Below, in pieces: positions 15,494 through 21,829 of a DNA stretch of 62,055 nucleotides (the stretch's first letter is position 1; the number at the start of each line of letters is the position of its first letter). The stretch spans positions 1-62,055 of IMG/VR virus record IMGVR_UViG_3300045996_000553. One strand, 5' to 3'. Origin of the DNA: a virus. The notes under the pieces are model-generated. The model was given only the letters and a program-made list of their open reading frames with translations, had not been told where the DNA came from and made no database searches. The position numbers and the translations under genes were made by a program.

Positions 15494-15766
15494 TCAGTTT
15501 CTCCCTGGACGGTAATCCATCGCTTCAGCCATTGCTCTATCGGTATCTACGTTCTTCGCATCCGCTTCCAGTTCCACAACGTTTTCTAAAATATCGCTCA
15601 ACGCTTCGGCGCATTTTGAACACGCATGACCGTCGTTTTTCCTATAGGTGTGCCCACCGATCTTTACGCCTGGAATCGTAATATGAACCGTATCCCGTTC
15701 CGTAAGGTAGGGCAACGTGTCGGATTTTTGGCAAAAGTCGCACTGGAAAACTTTTATTTCAGCCAT
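15494..15766 (-). CDS. Zinc-finger-like hypothetical protein (90 aa)
   Basis: FQCDFCQKS near the N-terminus and HACSKCAEAL later give a CxxC...CxxC pair that should bind one zinc. The C-terminus is an acidic helix. Two bases separate it from the next gene downstream. Function unknown. Confidence 0.65.
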   Translation of the reverse strand: MAEIKVFQCDFCQKSDTLPYLTERDTVHITIPGVKIGGHTYRKNDGHACSKCAEALSDILENVVELEADAKNVDTDRAMAEAMDYRPGRN

Positions 15767-15778
15767 AACAAGTATCTC

Positions 15779-16225
15779 CTATCGTAAAATAGTTTCGTTT
15801 AAAACTTTTTCAAGCGAATTCAAGTTTCCAGGCGTTTGATCTTTCACGTATTTTAACGCTGCCATGTAAACGTTCTCCAAACAGCGCGTTCGATCTTTCA
15901 CACGTTCAAGCAACGCGCACGTATGATCTTCTTCGATGTATTTCACCATATCCGAAGAACGCCTTGCTCTCATTTCCTGTTTGATAACGATCATATTTTT
16001 ATCTATGGCGGTTTTGGCAAAAACGGCTTTACTTCTCCATTTCTGAAAGTCGATATTGCTTATTCGCATCCCAAAATTATCTGTTTTGTTCCGGTTGGCT
16101 AGTTGTTGTTCAATGTGCATTTTTTCCGTTTTCAATCTATCGAATTCTTCTTCCAGTTCCTCCATTTCCCATGTAGAAACGTTTGTCGTATCTTTTAACG
16201 GTTTATCCTCATAAATTTCAGCCAT
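15779..16225 (-). CDS. Coiled-coil hypothetical protein (148 aa)
   Basis: Residues about 18-45 form a long charged helix (EMEELEEEFDRLKTEKMHIE) likely to be a coiled coil. The remainder is helical and basic. It sits in the operon between a zinc-finger-like gene and a small helical gene. Not recognised. Confidence 0.65.
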   Translation of the reverse strand: MAEIYEDKPLKDTTNVSTWEMEELEEEFDRLKTEKMHIEQQLANRNKTDNFGMRISNIDFQKWRSKAVFAKTAIDKNMIVIKQEMRARRSSDMVKYIEEDHTCALLERVKDRTRCLENVYMAALKYVKDQTPGNLNSLEKVLNETILR

Positions 16226-16226
16226 G

Positions 16227-16439
16227 TTAGATCAATCCTTTCGGCTCATAGGGTTTCACTTGAGTGAAACATCCTTGTTTTATGGCTTGTTCGATATGGT
16301 GCAGAACCAATCCGAGTTCCAATACGCCTTGTTCCAACACGCTTGCTTTTATTTCCCCGATGATTTCTCCAATTAAATCAAGACTCAAACTTTCGGCAAT
16401 CTCTTTTGAAGAGTTATCCAAGCAGTTATGTTCAGCCAT
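16227..16439 (-). CDS. Small helical hypothetical protein (70 aa)
   Basis: It starts MAEHNCLDNSSKEIAESLSL at ATG 16439 behind GAAAGG; the open frame continues to 16451 without a better site. Leucine and isoleucine-rich helices (LIGEIIGEIKASVLEQG) suggest a small oligomer. Function unknown. Confidence 0.6.
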   Translation of the reverse strand: MAEHNCLDNSSKEIAESLSLDLIGEIIGEIKASVLEQGVLELGLVLHHIEQAIKQGCFTQVKPYEPKGLI

Positions 16440-16441
16440 TA

Positions 16442-16549
16442 TCAACCACAACCTTTCTCACTCAAAAATGTGAACAACTGGTAACAAAAGAACGTCCATG
16501 CCGCCGCTACGAACAACCAGGACAGTTTATCTCCTAACGTTGAATTCAT
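16442..16549 (-). CDS. Single-pass membrane peptide (35 aa)
   Basis: A 35-aa frame starts at ATG 16549, which overlaps the stop codon of the gene upstream (ATGA) and follows GGAGG at 9 bases. One hydrophobic segment (WLFVAAAWTFFCYQLFTFL) is followed by a short polar tail. Function unknown; the coupling to another one-helix membrane protein suggests a pair. Confidence 0.65.
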   Translation of the reverse strand: MNSTLGDKLSWLFVAAAWTFFCYQLFTFLSEKGCG

Positions 16550-16770
16550 CTGCTCATACCTCCAATAAAAGCCAACAAGTGAAAGATCAACCAGACAGGG
16601 AGAATAATGATAAGGAAACCTGTCAGAAACCCTCCTGTGAACGTTTTAGGCGGATTGCGAGTAGGAAGAGGTTCTTCCCGTTGCCTTCGCTGTCCCGCTG
16701 TCCTGGCGCGTTTGGGCCGCGCTTCTCTTTCCCAATCCTCTTCGGGCAGTTTCTCGCCTGCTTCCAACAT
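16546..16770 (-). CDS. Basic tail plus one membrane helix (74 aa)
   Basis: The first 42 residues are highly charged, Arg/Pro/Glu-rich and cytoplasmic in character. They are followed by GGFLTGFLIIILPVWLIFHL, a single membrane helix. It is the first gene downstream of the promoter at 16849-16878 and is coupled to the 35-aa membrane peptide. Function unknown. Confidence 0.65.
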   Translation of the reverse strand: MLEAGEKLPEEDWEREARPKRARTAGQRRQREEPLPTRNPPKTFTGGFLTGFLIIILPVWLIFHLLAFIGGMSR

Positions 16771-16848
16771 AAAATCTCCTCTCGTAAATAGGACGGGAAA
16801 ATGATTTTAAATGAGTTTATCAGCTTAAGTCAGTTTCTAAGTGTCTTT

Positions 16849-16878
16849 ATTCTATCTGGTTTCCGTCTTGTTTGTCAA
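16849..16878 (-). promoter_or_regulatory. Strong sigma-A/70-type promoter
   Basis: TTGACA and TAGAAT are separated by 18 bases on the minus strand, about 80 bases ahead of the 74-aa membrane gene. It probably drives the string from 16770 down to the helicase. Confidence 0.8.
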
Positions 16879-17088
16879 CTAAGACTTACTTCCTCCTCTC
16901 GCTGACGTGGAATCGAACAACAATTTGCAAATGAACGCCAATCGAAACATTTCCCAAAAAGACAGTTTCGGAAGTCCGAAAATCGGCATAGTAGTATTCC
17001 AAAGATACTGACAAAACCACGTTCCGACAAAGAAAAACGCTGCTGCCATTCCGATTATGGAAAGACAAGAAATTGCTTTTTCACTCAT
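16879..17088 (-). CDS. Two-helix membrane protein (69 aa)
   Basis: Helix 1 is about residues 8-28 (IIGMAAAFFFVGTWFCQYLW) and helix 2 is about 44-60, joined by PIFGLPKLSFWE. The 'P.FG.P.LSF' joint occurs in other small phage membrane proteins of unknown function. The gene overlaps the upstream gene by 4 bases. A holin-like role cannot be excluded, but it lies in the early region. Confidence 0.62.
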   Translation of the reverse strand: MSEKAISCLSIIGMAAAFFFVGTWFCQYLWNTTMPIFGLPKLSFWEMFRLAFICKLLFDSTSARGGSKS

Positions 17089-17288
17089 ACCTCTTCCCCT
17101 TTCTTAATCCGAACAGGTTTTCCGTTCGGTTGGATGAAATAGCAATCGACGGAAAATCCTTGGTTTTCAAAGAAGTTGTTCAGTTCCTCCTCCCACGTTT
17201 CAGGATCGGTTCTGATCGGAATATCCGCTTGATGCCAGTCTTTGTAATCCGTTGTAATCAGGTCGCCTGTTCTTGGTTTACGTTTCAT
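17085..17288 (-). CDS. Hypothetical protein (67 aa)
   Basis: A polar protein with a Trp-containing acidic centre (RTDPETWEEELNNFFENQG) and a basic C-terminus. Coupled to its neighbours by 4-base overlaps on both sides. Not recognised. Confidence 0.62.
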   Translation of the reverse strand: MKRKPRTGDLITTDYKDWHQADIPIRTDPETWEEELNNFFENQGFSVDCYFIQPNGKPVRIKKGEEV

Positions 17289-17581
17289 ATTCTTACCCCT
17301 TCCCGATAGCCATGCTCAACCATTTCCAAATCTTCGCCATAAGCGGATTCAATCCGTATGCCGCAATTCCCGCATTCTAAGGAATCATCTTCATAGTTGA
17401 CCTCAACGTGTGTAGGGGTGTTCTCCGGCCCGTATTCTCCTCTGACTTCCCTAGAGGCGCAATCAGGGCAAGAGACTTCGCCTGTGTTTTCGTTGAAGTA
17501 GTAAAGCGGATAACCACCGGGCCAAGCCCAGGCCATAAGCGTAGATTCGGATACGAAACTGTCTGACGTGATTTCAGGCAT
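17285..17581 (-). CDS. Zinc-ribbon hypothetical protein (98 aa)
   Basis: CPDCASREV at about 38-46 and CGNCGIRI at about 71-78 form a CxxC...CxxC zinc ribbon within an acidic protein. It may bind nucleic acid or a host protein. Not recognised further. Confidence 0.65.
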   Translation of the reverse strand: MPEITSDSFVSESTLMAWAWPGGYPLYYFNENTGEVSCPDCASREVRGEYGPENTPTHVEVNYEDDSLECGNCGIRIESAYGEDLEMVEHGYREGVRI

Positions 17582-17599
17582 TTTGAAGTTTCCTTTCTT

Positions 17600-17737
17600 C
17601 TACAATTTGTTCAACAAATTTTTTATATGCATTGCAACATGATAATTCGCTTCTCTAACCACATATTTTTTATTTAAAAGATCATATACGTGATAGTAAT
17701 TGCAATAATCACTTTCCTCTACAATAAATCTTTTCAT
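17600..17737 (-). CDS. Small hypothetical protein (45 aa)
   Basis: It starts MKRFIVEESDYCNYYHVYDL behind a strong AGGAGG site at 7 bases and ends NLLNKL. It is preceded by the structured element at 17787-17850. Tyr-rich, not recognised. Confidence 0.7.
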   Translation of the reverse strand: MKRFIVEESDYCNYYHVYDLLNKKYVVREANYHVAMHIKNLLNKL

Positions 17738-17786
17738 TTCTTTACCTCCTAAAATGACCTGTGACAATCCTTATTCGATGTTGCAT

Positions 17787-17850
17787 AAGATACCCTGCTG
17801 ATGAGGCTTGCCCCTCTCTCCGTTGAACCTGGAAGGAGTGCGGGTATCTT
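17787..17850 (-). promoter_or_regulatory. Structured leader RNA element with 9-bp closing stem
   Basis: A perfect 9-bp stem (17787-17795 with 17842-17850) encloses 46 bases that can form two further short hairpins (GAGG/CCTC and CTCC/GGAG), giving a three-way junction. It lies 49 bases ahead of the 45-aa gene and 11 bases after the previous stop codon. There is no T tract, so it is not a simple terminator. A regulatory role is inferred. Confidence 0.45.
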
Positions 17851-17861
17851 GTGGTTTCGGT

Positions 17862-18095
17862 TTACTTGGAGAAGTTTTTAATCAGGTTTTTATATTCCGC
17901 AGGGCTTGTGTCAAAGGTAGCGGGGAAAATGTTTTTGAATTCAGGATAGACAGAAGTTAAAGCGGCAATTCCGCTATACTCCTCATCTATCGCTTGCACA
18001 ATATCGCCTGTCTTGGAATTCATAACGACATAAACTCTTCGGGGATTGCCGTTTCGATCATTCCCCGCGTTTAATCTGATAGCTGTGTGAGTCAT
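17862..18095 (-). CDS. Hypothetical protein (77 aa)
   Basis: It starts MTHTAIRLNAGNDRNGNPRR at ATG 18095 behind AAAGGAAC. The open frame reaches 18128 but overlaps the preceding gene without a ribosome site. YVVMNSKTGDIVQAIDEEY is a likely beta hairpin, and 'GN.RR.YVVM' is frequent in small phage proteins of unknown role. Confidence 0.65.
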   Translation of the reverse strand: MTHTAIRLNAGNDRNGNPRRVYVVMNSKTGDIVQAIDEEYSGIAALTSVYPEFKNIFPATFDTSPAEYKNLIKNFSK

Positions 18096-18097
18096 TT

Positions 18098-18337
18098 TTA
18101 GAGTTCCTTTCCTTTTCCGATTCCCCATGAAAAACCGATAACGAAGTTATAGAGGCTTTCCGTATTGTTAAATGTAAACTTCTTGAAACAACCTTCCACC
18201 GTAAAGCAAAGTTCTTTCCGAGACTCTCCTTCCACGTCTAAAATATCGATAGCAATACCGTAAAGTTTGGAAACGTCTGCCGCTATCTGTTTAGCGGCTT
18301 CCAGGTTAAAATCGAAGTCTGTTTTCGCTTGTTGCAT
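18098..18337 (-). CDS. Hypothetical protein (79 aa)
   Basis: A small alpha/beta protein starting MQQAKTDFDFNLEAAKQI. Its ribosome site (GAAAGG, 8 bases ahead) is buried in the outer stem of the RNA element at 18346-18411, so translation should depend on that fold opening. Not recognised. Confidence 0.68.
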   Translation of the reverse strand: MQQAKTDFDFNLEAAKQIAADVSKLYGIAIDILDVEGESRKELCFTVEGCFKKFTFNNTESLYNFVIGFSWGIGKGKEL

Positions 18338-18345
18338 AATATCCC

Positions 18346-18411
18346 AACCTTTCCCTGTAGTTCACAGGCAAGCCCTTTGCAGGGCTTCCGCACTCGTTAA
18401 GCCGAAAGGTT
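18346..18411 (-). promoter_or_regulatory. Three-way-junction RNA element 1 hiding a ribosome site
   Basis: The outer stem is 8 bp (18404-18411 with 18346-18353). Two inner hairpins are 18370-18376/18381-18387 (7 bp) and 18354-18358/18364-18368 (5 bp), and a 16-nt single strand lies at 18388-18403. On the minus strand the 5' side of the outer stem overlaps the TAA stop of the 18410-18955 gene, and the 3' side is the GAAAGG ribosome site of the 79-aa gene. Its twin is at 20644-20709, with a similar single strand. Confidence 0.7.
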
Positions 18412-18955
18412 ATGCAGTTTGAATAATCTCTCCAATCATCGTTTTGGGGATGCGATAGCGGCAATTCATATATACGCCGATGATTTTCGGGTCGGATTGT
18501 ATAACTGTAACTTGTGGAATGCTGCTATTGATAAGGGACAAGGTATCCCCTGGTTTGATATTTTCCAAAACGTTCTTTAACCTTGCCTTCTCATCTTTCT
18601 TGTAGGCTTGTTGTTCGGCGCATTTTATCCGGTAGTTTGCGGCGGATTCGTTTGGGCAGGGAACTTCTTCAAACCATTTGAGAGGGCAATCGTAGTAAAA
18701 AGGATGCATACTCTCATCGAGTCCCTTGTATCCCCAACCATAACCACGAGAGGAAACGAGAAGATCAATCCGAATATATTTGAGAAGGGATATGCCTTCG
18801 GGAGACTTTTTCTCCCACAAGGAATAAACCGTGTTCCCTACGGTTTTCTTCTCCTTGCAGGTATGAACGATGCCTGTGTGTCCATCTCCCCAATTCTTTG
18901 TTATGTCTGCAATAATGCTTGCCTTGGTTGCGCCGTAAGTGTAAGAAGTTCCCAT
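18410..18955 (-). CDS. Conserved phage hypothetical protein (181 aa), DUF6927-like
   Basis: It starts MGTSYTYGATKASIIADI. A GYGWGYKGLDESMHPFYYDC block and WFEEVPCPNESA resemble a widespread, uncharacterised phage/plasmid family (DUF6927-like by memory). The C-terminal part (PGDTLSLINSSIPQVTVI) looks like a small beta barrel. Function unknown. The stop codon forms part of the RNA element at 18346-18411. Confidence 0.65.
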   Translation of the reverse strand: MGTSYTYGATKASIIADITKNWGDGHTGIVHTCKEKKTVGNTVYSLWEKKSPEGISLLKYIRIDLLVSSRGYGWGYKGLDESMHPFYYDCPLKWFEEVPCPNESAANYRIKCAEQQAYKKDEKARLKNVLENIKPGDTLSLINSSIPQVTVIQSDPKIIGVYMNCRYRIPKTMIGEIIQTA

Positions 18956-18989
18956 TTGTTTTATTCTCCTTTGTGAGTGTGTAAGTATG

Positions 18990-19028
18990 TCTCTCCTCTG
19001 TCTTTATCTTATCTTAACAGAGGAGAGA
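18990..19028 (-). promoter_or_regulatory. 11-bp leader hairpin
   Basis: A perfect 11-bp inverted repeat (18990-19000 with 19018-19028) has a 17-nt loop and lies about 35 bases ahead of the 181-aa gene. The minus-strand 3' flank has no T run, so this is probably an mRNA leader hairpin or processing site. Confidence 0.55.
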
Positions 19029-19054
19029 AAGGAACTGGTATTTTTAATAGGGTT

Positions 19055-19420
19055 TCAGGAAAGATAGATCAGTTCATCGTCTCCTGTATAAGCGTCTGTC
19101 TCTCCGTAACTGTGAGAAATTTGCGTCAGTTCTTCCCCGTTCTGTAAATCCCCGTCCCAAAACCCAGCGCCGTGTCTGTTGCGTGTCAACCAGAAGTCCA
19201 TTCCGGCTTTTTTATCGGAATAATCTCCTGCTTGAAATTCCTCTTCCCATAACGGCGAACAGATTTTGTAAAACGCGCTACATTCTAATTCGATTCTTTC
19301 CTGCGCCTCTTCGGAAAAATCGAATTGGTCTTTATCATCGGGGATAAGATCGTCCGTATCCCCTTGTGACGTAAAGAAAATCGCTTCAATGTATCCCTGC
19401 TTAAATTCTGTGTATCCCAT
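19055..19420 (-). CDS. Conserved phage hypothetical protein (121 aa)
   Basis: It contains GYIEAIFFTS near the N-terminus and AGMDFWLTRNRHGAGFWDGD near residues 73-92, a pairing I recognise from uncharacterised proteins in many unrelated phages. Strongly acidic. Function unknown. Confidence 0.7.
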   Translation of the reverse strand: MGYTEFKQGYIEAIFFTSQGDTDDLIPDDKDQFDFSEEAQERIELECSAFYKICSPLWEEEFQAGDYSDKKAGMDFWLTRNRHGAGFWDGDLQNGEELTQISHSYGETDAYTGDDELIYLS

Positions 19421-19454
19421 GATTTAACCCTCCAAAATAACCTGCATAGTGACG

Positions 19455-19658
19455 CTAACGAACAAAACTGTGATGATGAGCCATTATCGCATCCTCTAAA
19501 ATCTGAATTCCACGCGGAGATTGCAATTCTACGCAAAGATTACAACCTTTCTCCCTACACGGACGGCAACCTTCTTGATACGGGATTGTGCAGTCACAAA
19601 GATGCGTAAAACCCTCTTGTTTTAGTTGAATCAGCATTGCTTTTGCTTTCTTTGTCAT
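19455..19658 (-). CDS. Cysteine-rich hypothetical protein (67 aa)
   Basis: CDC, CRPC and CNLC clusters within residues 21-42 suggest one or two zinc or iron-sulfur sites. The ribosome site is GAAAGGAT. A leader hairpin (19709-19752) lies about 50 bases ahead. Not recognised. Confidence 0.65.
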   Translation of the reverse strand: MTKKAKAMLIQLKQEGFTHLCDCTIPYQEGCRPCREKGCNLCVELQSPRGIQILEDAIMAHHHSFVR

Positions 19659-19708
19659 TGCTGTATCCTTTCATATTCCAATGTTGCGTTTGTTTACTGT
19701 GTAGCAAT

Positions 19709-19752
19709 CAGGCGCAATGGTTTGAACCTATCCCTTGGAAGCGATGCGCCTG
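19709..19752 (-). promoter_or_regulatory. 8-bp leader hairpin
   Basis: A perfect CAGGCGCA/TGCGCCTG stem (19709-19716 with 19745-19752) has a 28-nt loop. It lies between the 152-aa gene and the cysteine-rich gene and is not followed by a T run. Confidence 0.45.
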
Positions 19753-19763
19753 TGATTTTTACG

Positions 19764-20222
19764 TTAGATCAAAACTTCTTCATATTCCCGATTCTCTATC
19801 TCGGTTTCAATGTAACCTTCCGCTAGTTCCGTATAATTTACGCCTCTCTTTCCGATCCAATTTCTCATTCGACTAGCTAAAACTTTGACAGCTTTCTCTT
19901 TGCTTTCCGATAACGTGTAAATCTGTTTGGCTTGTTTTGTCCAATAGTTGTAAGAATCCTGGTCATTGTCCATTTCTAAACCAACCTGCCACGTTTTGTA
20001 ATTTGTGTATCCCTGGTAGCTTTCTTCCGCTTTCTCCTCTTCATAACCGTCAAACCATTGTCCGTAACGTTTCGTTCGGTTTGTTTCCGTTTTGCCTGTT
20101 GCAGTTGTGGAACTCGTTTCGGGATTCTGGCAATGGGCTTGCGCTTCCTCTAGTGTTAAGCCTTTCTTGATTGTTCGGTTTGCGGAATTTTGGAAATGTC
20201 GAATGATTCGATAGGTCGCCAT
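19764..20222 (-). CDS. Fusion of two common phage hypothetical domains (152 aa)
   Basis: The N-terminal half (YRIIRHFQNS...GLTLEEAQAHCQNPETSS...WFDGYEE) is a small domain found alone in many actinophages and other phages. The C-terminal half (GYTNYKTWQVGLEMDND...YWTKQAKQI) is another widespread stand-alone family ('TNYETW.V.LW.DND'). Here they are joined in one protein. Both roles are unknown; the fusion suggests that they act together. Confidence 0.72.
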   Translation of the reverse strand: MATYRIIRHFQNSANRTIKKGLTLEEAQAHCQNPETSSTTATGKTETNRTKRYGQWFDGYEEEKAEESYQGYTNYKTWQVGLEMDNDQDSYNYWTKQAKQIYTLSESKEKAVKVLASRMRNWIGKRGVNYTELAEGYIETEIENREYEEVLI

Positions 20223-20227
20223 TTTGA

Positions 20228-20434
20228 TTACTCCTTCTCATCTATCGGGGAATGATAAATTCCGCTTCGTGTTTTAGGTTCCAGTTTTAAAACATCTTCC
20301 GCAAACAGGAAAGAAGATGTTAAATACTTCTTCCCTAATCGCTTTTCTTTACTCCAGACCGCTTTATCGTTTTTCCATCCGACAAAATATGCTTCTGTGG
20401 ACATTTTGCGAATGTGTCCGACTTCGTAAGACAT
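20228..20434 (-). CDS. Hypothetical protein (68 aa)
   Basis: It starts MSYEVGHIRKMSTEAYFVGW behind GGGAG and is basic in the centre, with a polar end. It lies 5 bases from both neighbours. Not recognised. Confidence 0.62.
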   Translation of the reverse strand: MSYEVGHIRKMSTEAYFVGWKNDKAVWSKEKRLGKKYLTSSFLFAEDVLKLEPKTRSGIYHSPIDEKE

Positions 20435-20438
20435 TTTG

Positions 20439-20633
20439 TTACTCTCCCTTTCTCATAATTGCCGCCATTCGATTAAACTTCTCGGTATTGTTTTCTTTCC
20501 AGACGCTAGCGGCTTGTCTCGCTTCGTTCCTGCTAGATGACAATGGCTTTTCGTTTCGTCTTGTTTCTTCCGTGTCAATAGTTTGTAAAGCCATAAAGGG
20601 AATTCTTGTTTTCTCGTTTAACATACTTTTCAT
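20439..20633 (-). CDS. Hypothetical basic protein (64 aa)
   Basis: ATG 20633 follows GAAAGG at 10 bases, and that ribosome site is the 3' side of the outer stem of the RNA element at 20644-20709. The open frame continues to 20693 through the element but has no ribosome site there. The protein is rich in Arg, Glu and Ser (ETRRNEKPLSSSRNEARQAA) and probably disordered. Confidence 0.6.
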   Translation of the reverse strand: MKSMLNEKTRIPFMALQTIDTEETRRNEKPLSSSRNEARQAASVWKENNTEKFNRMAAIMRKGE

Positions 20634-20643
20634 CGGTTTGTTT

Positions 20644-20709
20644 CCTTTCCCCTTATCAGAAGGGTAGGAAGCCATTAAAGACTTCCCCCGCACGATTTAC
20701 GCCGAAAGG
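20644..20709 (-). promoter_or_regulatory. Three-way-junction RNA element 2 hiding a ribosome site
   Basis: The outer stem is 20704-20709 with 20644-20649 (CCTTTC/GAAAGG). Inner hairpins are 20667-20671/20682-20686 and 20650-20654/20660-20664, and the single strand is at 20687-20703. The arrangement copies element 1 (18346-18411): TAACCTTTCGGC starts at the upstream stop codon, the single strand is similar (CCGCAC...GCC on the plus strand), and the GAAAGG ribosome site of the next gene is paired. Confidence 0.68.
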
Positions 20710-21105
20710 TTAAAGCAGGTTTCCTTCGGAATCCGTCAGACACTCGTCTAATGGTTGCACCGGATACATAATCGAGCCGATATTCCTGTATTGCGTCTGA
20801 TAATGTTTGTTGCGAAATTCTTCTTCATTCTGGTAGGTTGTGTATGCCGTTTTCACAATGGCGTTTGGGTTTAACTGGTAGAGATTGGAAAAGAATTTTG
20901 CGAATCCATACCAGTTAATCGCGTTCTTTTTCCTGCCGCTCATTCCCGATTGTGAAAGCCATTTCTTTTCTTGCGGATTCGGGGAAAGTTTCACGTTAAA
21001 TCTGTCGCCTTTGGCATTTAACGGCTTGAAATTGTCCAACCGAATTCCGCCTGTGAGGATAGCTGCTTGCTCTATCTGTTCCTTTGTGACGTTTGCAATA
21101 ACCAT
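20710..21105 (-). CDS. Conserved hypothetical protein (131 aa)
   Basis: It starts MVIANVTKEQIEQAAILTGG at ATG 21105, behind AAAGGA; the frame to 21123 begins with GTG and lacks a site. NAINWYGFAKFFSNLY and IVKTAYTTYQNEEEF resemble small phage proteins of the type 'CWHGHRDFFRALF...VRTAFTTY' seen in other early regions. Function unknown. Confidence 0.65.
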   Translation of the reverse strand: MVIANVTKEQIEQAAILTGGIRLDNFKPLNAKGDRFNVKLSPNPQEKKWLSQSGMSGRKKNAINWYGFAKFFSNLYQLNPNAIVKTAYTTYQNEEEFRNKHYQTQYRNIGSIMYPVQPLDECLTDSEGNLL

Positions 21106-21123
21106 TGGAATAGTTCCTTTCAC

Positions 21124-21190
21124 GTTCGGATTAGACTCATTCAGCTAGGGATTCATCCGATTTACCCTAAGACCCCTAGAAAGGGGTTTC
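21124..21190 (-). promoter_or_regulatory. Structured leader ahead of the 131-aa gene
   Basis: The minus-strand leader can form CCCC(TTTCTA)GGGG near 21168-21182, TAGGG/CCCTA, and TCGGAT/ATCCGA stems. These compete with each other, and no T run follows. It fits the pattern of structured leaders in this region. Confidence 0.4.
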
Positions 21191-21194
21191 GTCT

Positions 21195-21452
21195 TTAATC
21201 TTCGTAAAGTAGGCAATCTTCTTCCTGGCAAGGGCAAGTTTCAACGGTTCGCATTGCATAGCTATCACGCGCTACTGCTTCATAGTCGCCATTAGAGCCG
21301 GATACTTTGAAACCCTGTTCCTTGTAATCCTCTTTCGCGCTGATTGCATAACTTACAGCGTCTTTTCGGTTTGTGAATACTTGGTTATCATCCGGCATAC
21401 AACCGGGAATTCCTACCAGAACGTGATAATGTTGAAACTGCTTGGTTGCCAT
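21195..21452 (-). CDS. Hypothetical protein (85 aa)
   Basis: It starts MATKQFQHYHVLVGIPGCMP and has the pattern of a small alpha/beta protein (NRKDAVSYAISAKEDYKEQG), with an acidic Cys-containing tail (CPCQEEDC). A 12-bp leader hairpin lies 24 bases ahead. Not recognised. Confidence 0.66.
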   Translation of the reverse strand: MATKQFQHYHVLVGIPGCMPDDNQVFTNRKDAVSYAISAKEDYKEQGFKVSGSNGDYEAVARDSYAMRTVETCPCQEEDCLLYED

Positions 21453-21475
21453 AATGGTTGCCTTTCGTGGAATGT

Positions 21476-21518
21476 AGCAAGCAAGACTGTTTTTGAGAAT
21501 TGTCGGGTCTTGCTTGCT
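21476..21518 (-). promoter_or_regulatory. 12-bp leader hairpin
   Basis: A perfect 12-bp inverted repeat (21476-21487 with 21507-21518) has a 19-nt loop. It lies between two genes, 24 bases ahead of the next start codon. No T run follows on the minus strand. Confidence 0.6.
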
Positions 21519-21532
21519 AGGGTTGGTTGTTG

Positions 21533-21829
21533 TTAGATCATTCTTCCGTATTCATCCCGAAGGATGTTAGCGTTGTGTGAACCATAACGCGCCGCTTTTG
21601 ACTTCGTGATATTCCAATATTTGATAAGATTGGTTCCGTCTTGAAGAACAATACCGGGAATATCTTCCTCTAGCGTATTCGGGTAATCTTCGGGAAAGTC
21701 TCTAACTTCCTGCCATTCTTTTACCGCTTCTTTGTAATACTGTAGGGCTTTCTTTTCCTCTCCAAATTTCACGATAGAGGATTGGTAATACTTTCCGTTT
21801 TCTCTGTCGATAAACCTAACGTAATACAT
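21533..21829 (-). CDS. Hypothetical protein (98 aa)
   Basis: It starts MYYVRFIDRENGKYYQSSIV. It is alpha/beta with an acidic loop (FPEDYPNTLEEDIPG) and no special motif. It is the last leftward gene before the gene-free candidate origin. Not recognised. Confidence 0.64.
   Translation of the reverse strand: MYYVRFIDRENGKYYQSSIVKFGEEKKALQYYKEAVKEWQEVRDFPEDYPNTLEEDIPGIVLQDGTNLIKYWNITKSKAARYGSHNANILRDEYGRMI

Noticed and set aside
17787-17850. Hammerhead ribozyme (CTGATGAG on the plus strand inside a stable stem)
   Set aside because: The second conserved core (CGAAAC) and a cleavable NUH site are missing; the match is limited to eight bases.
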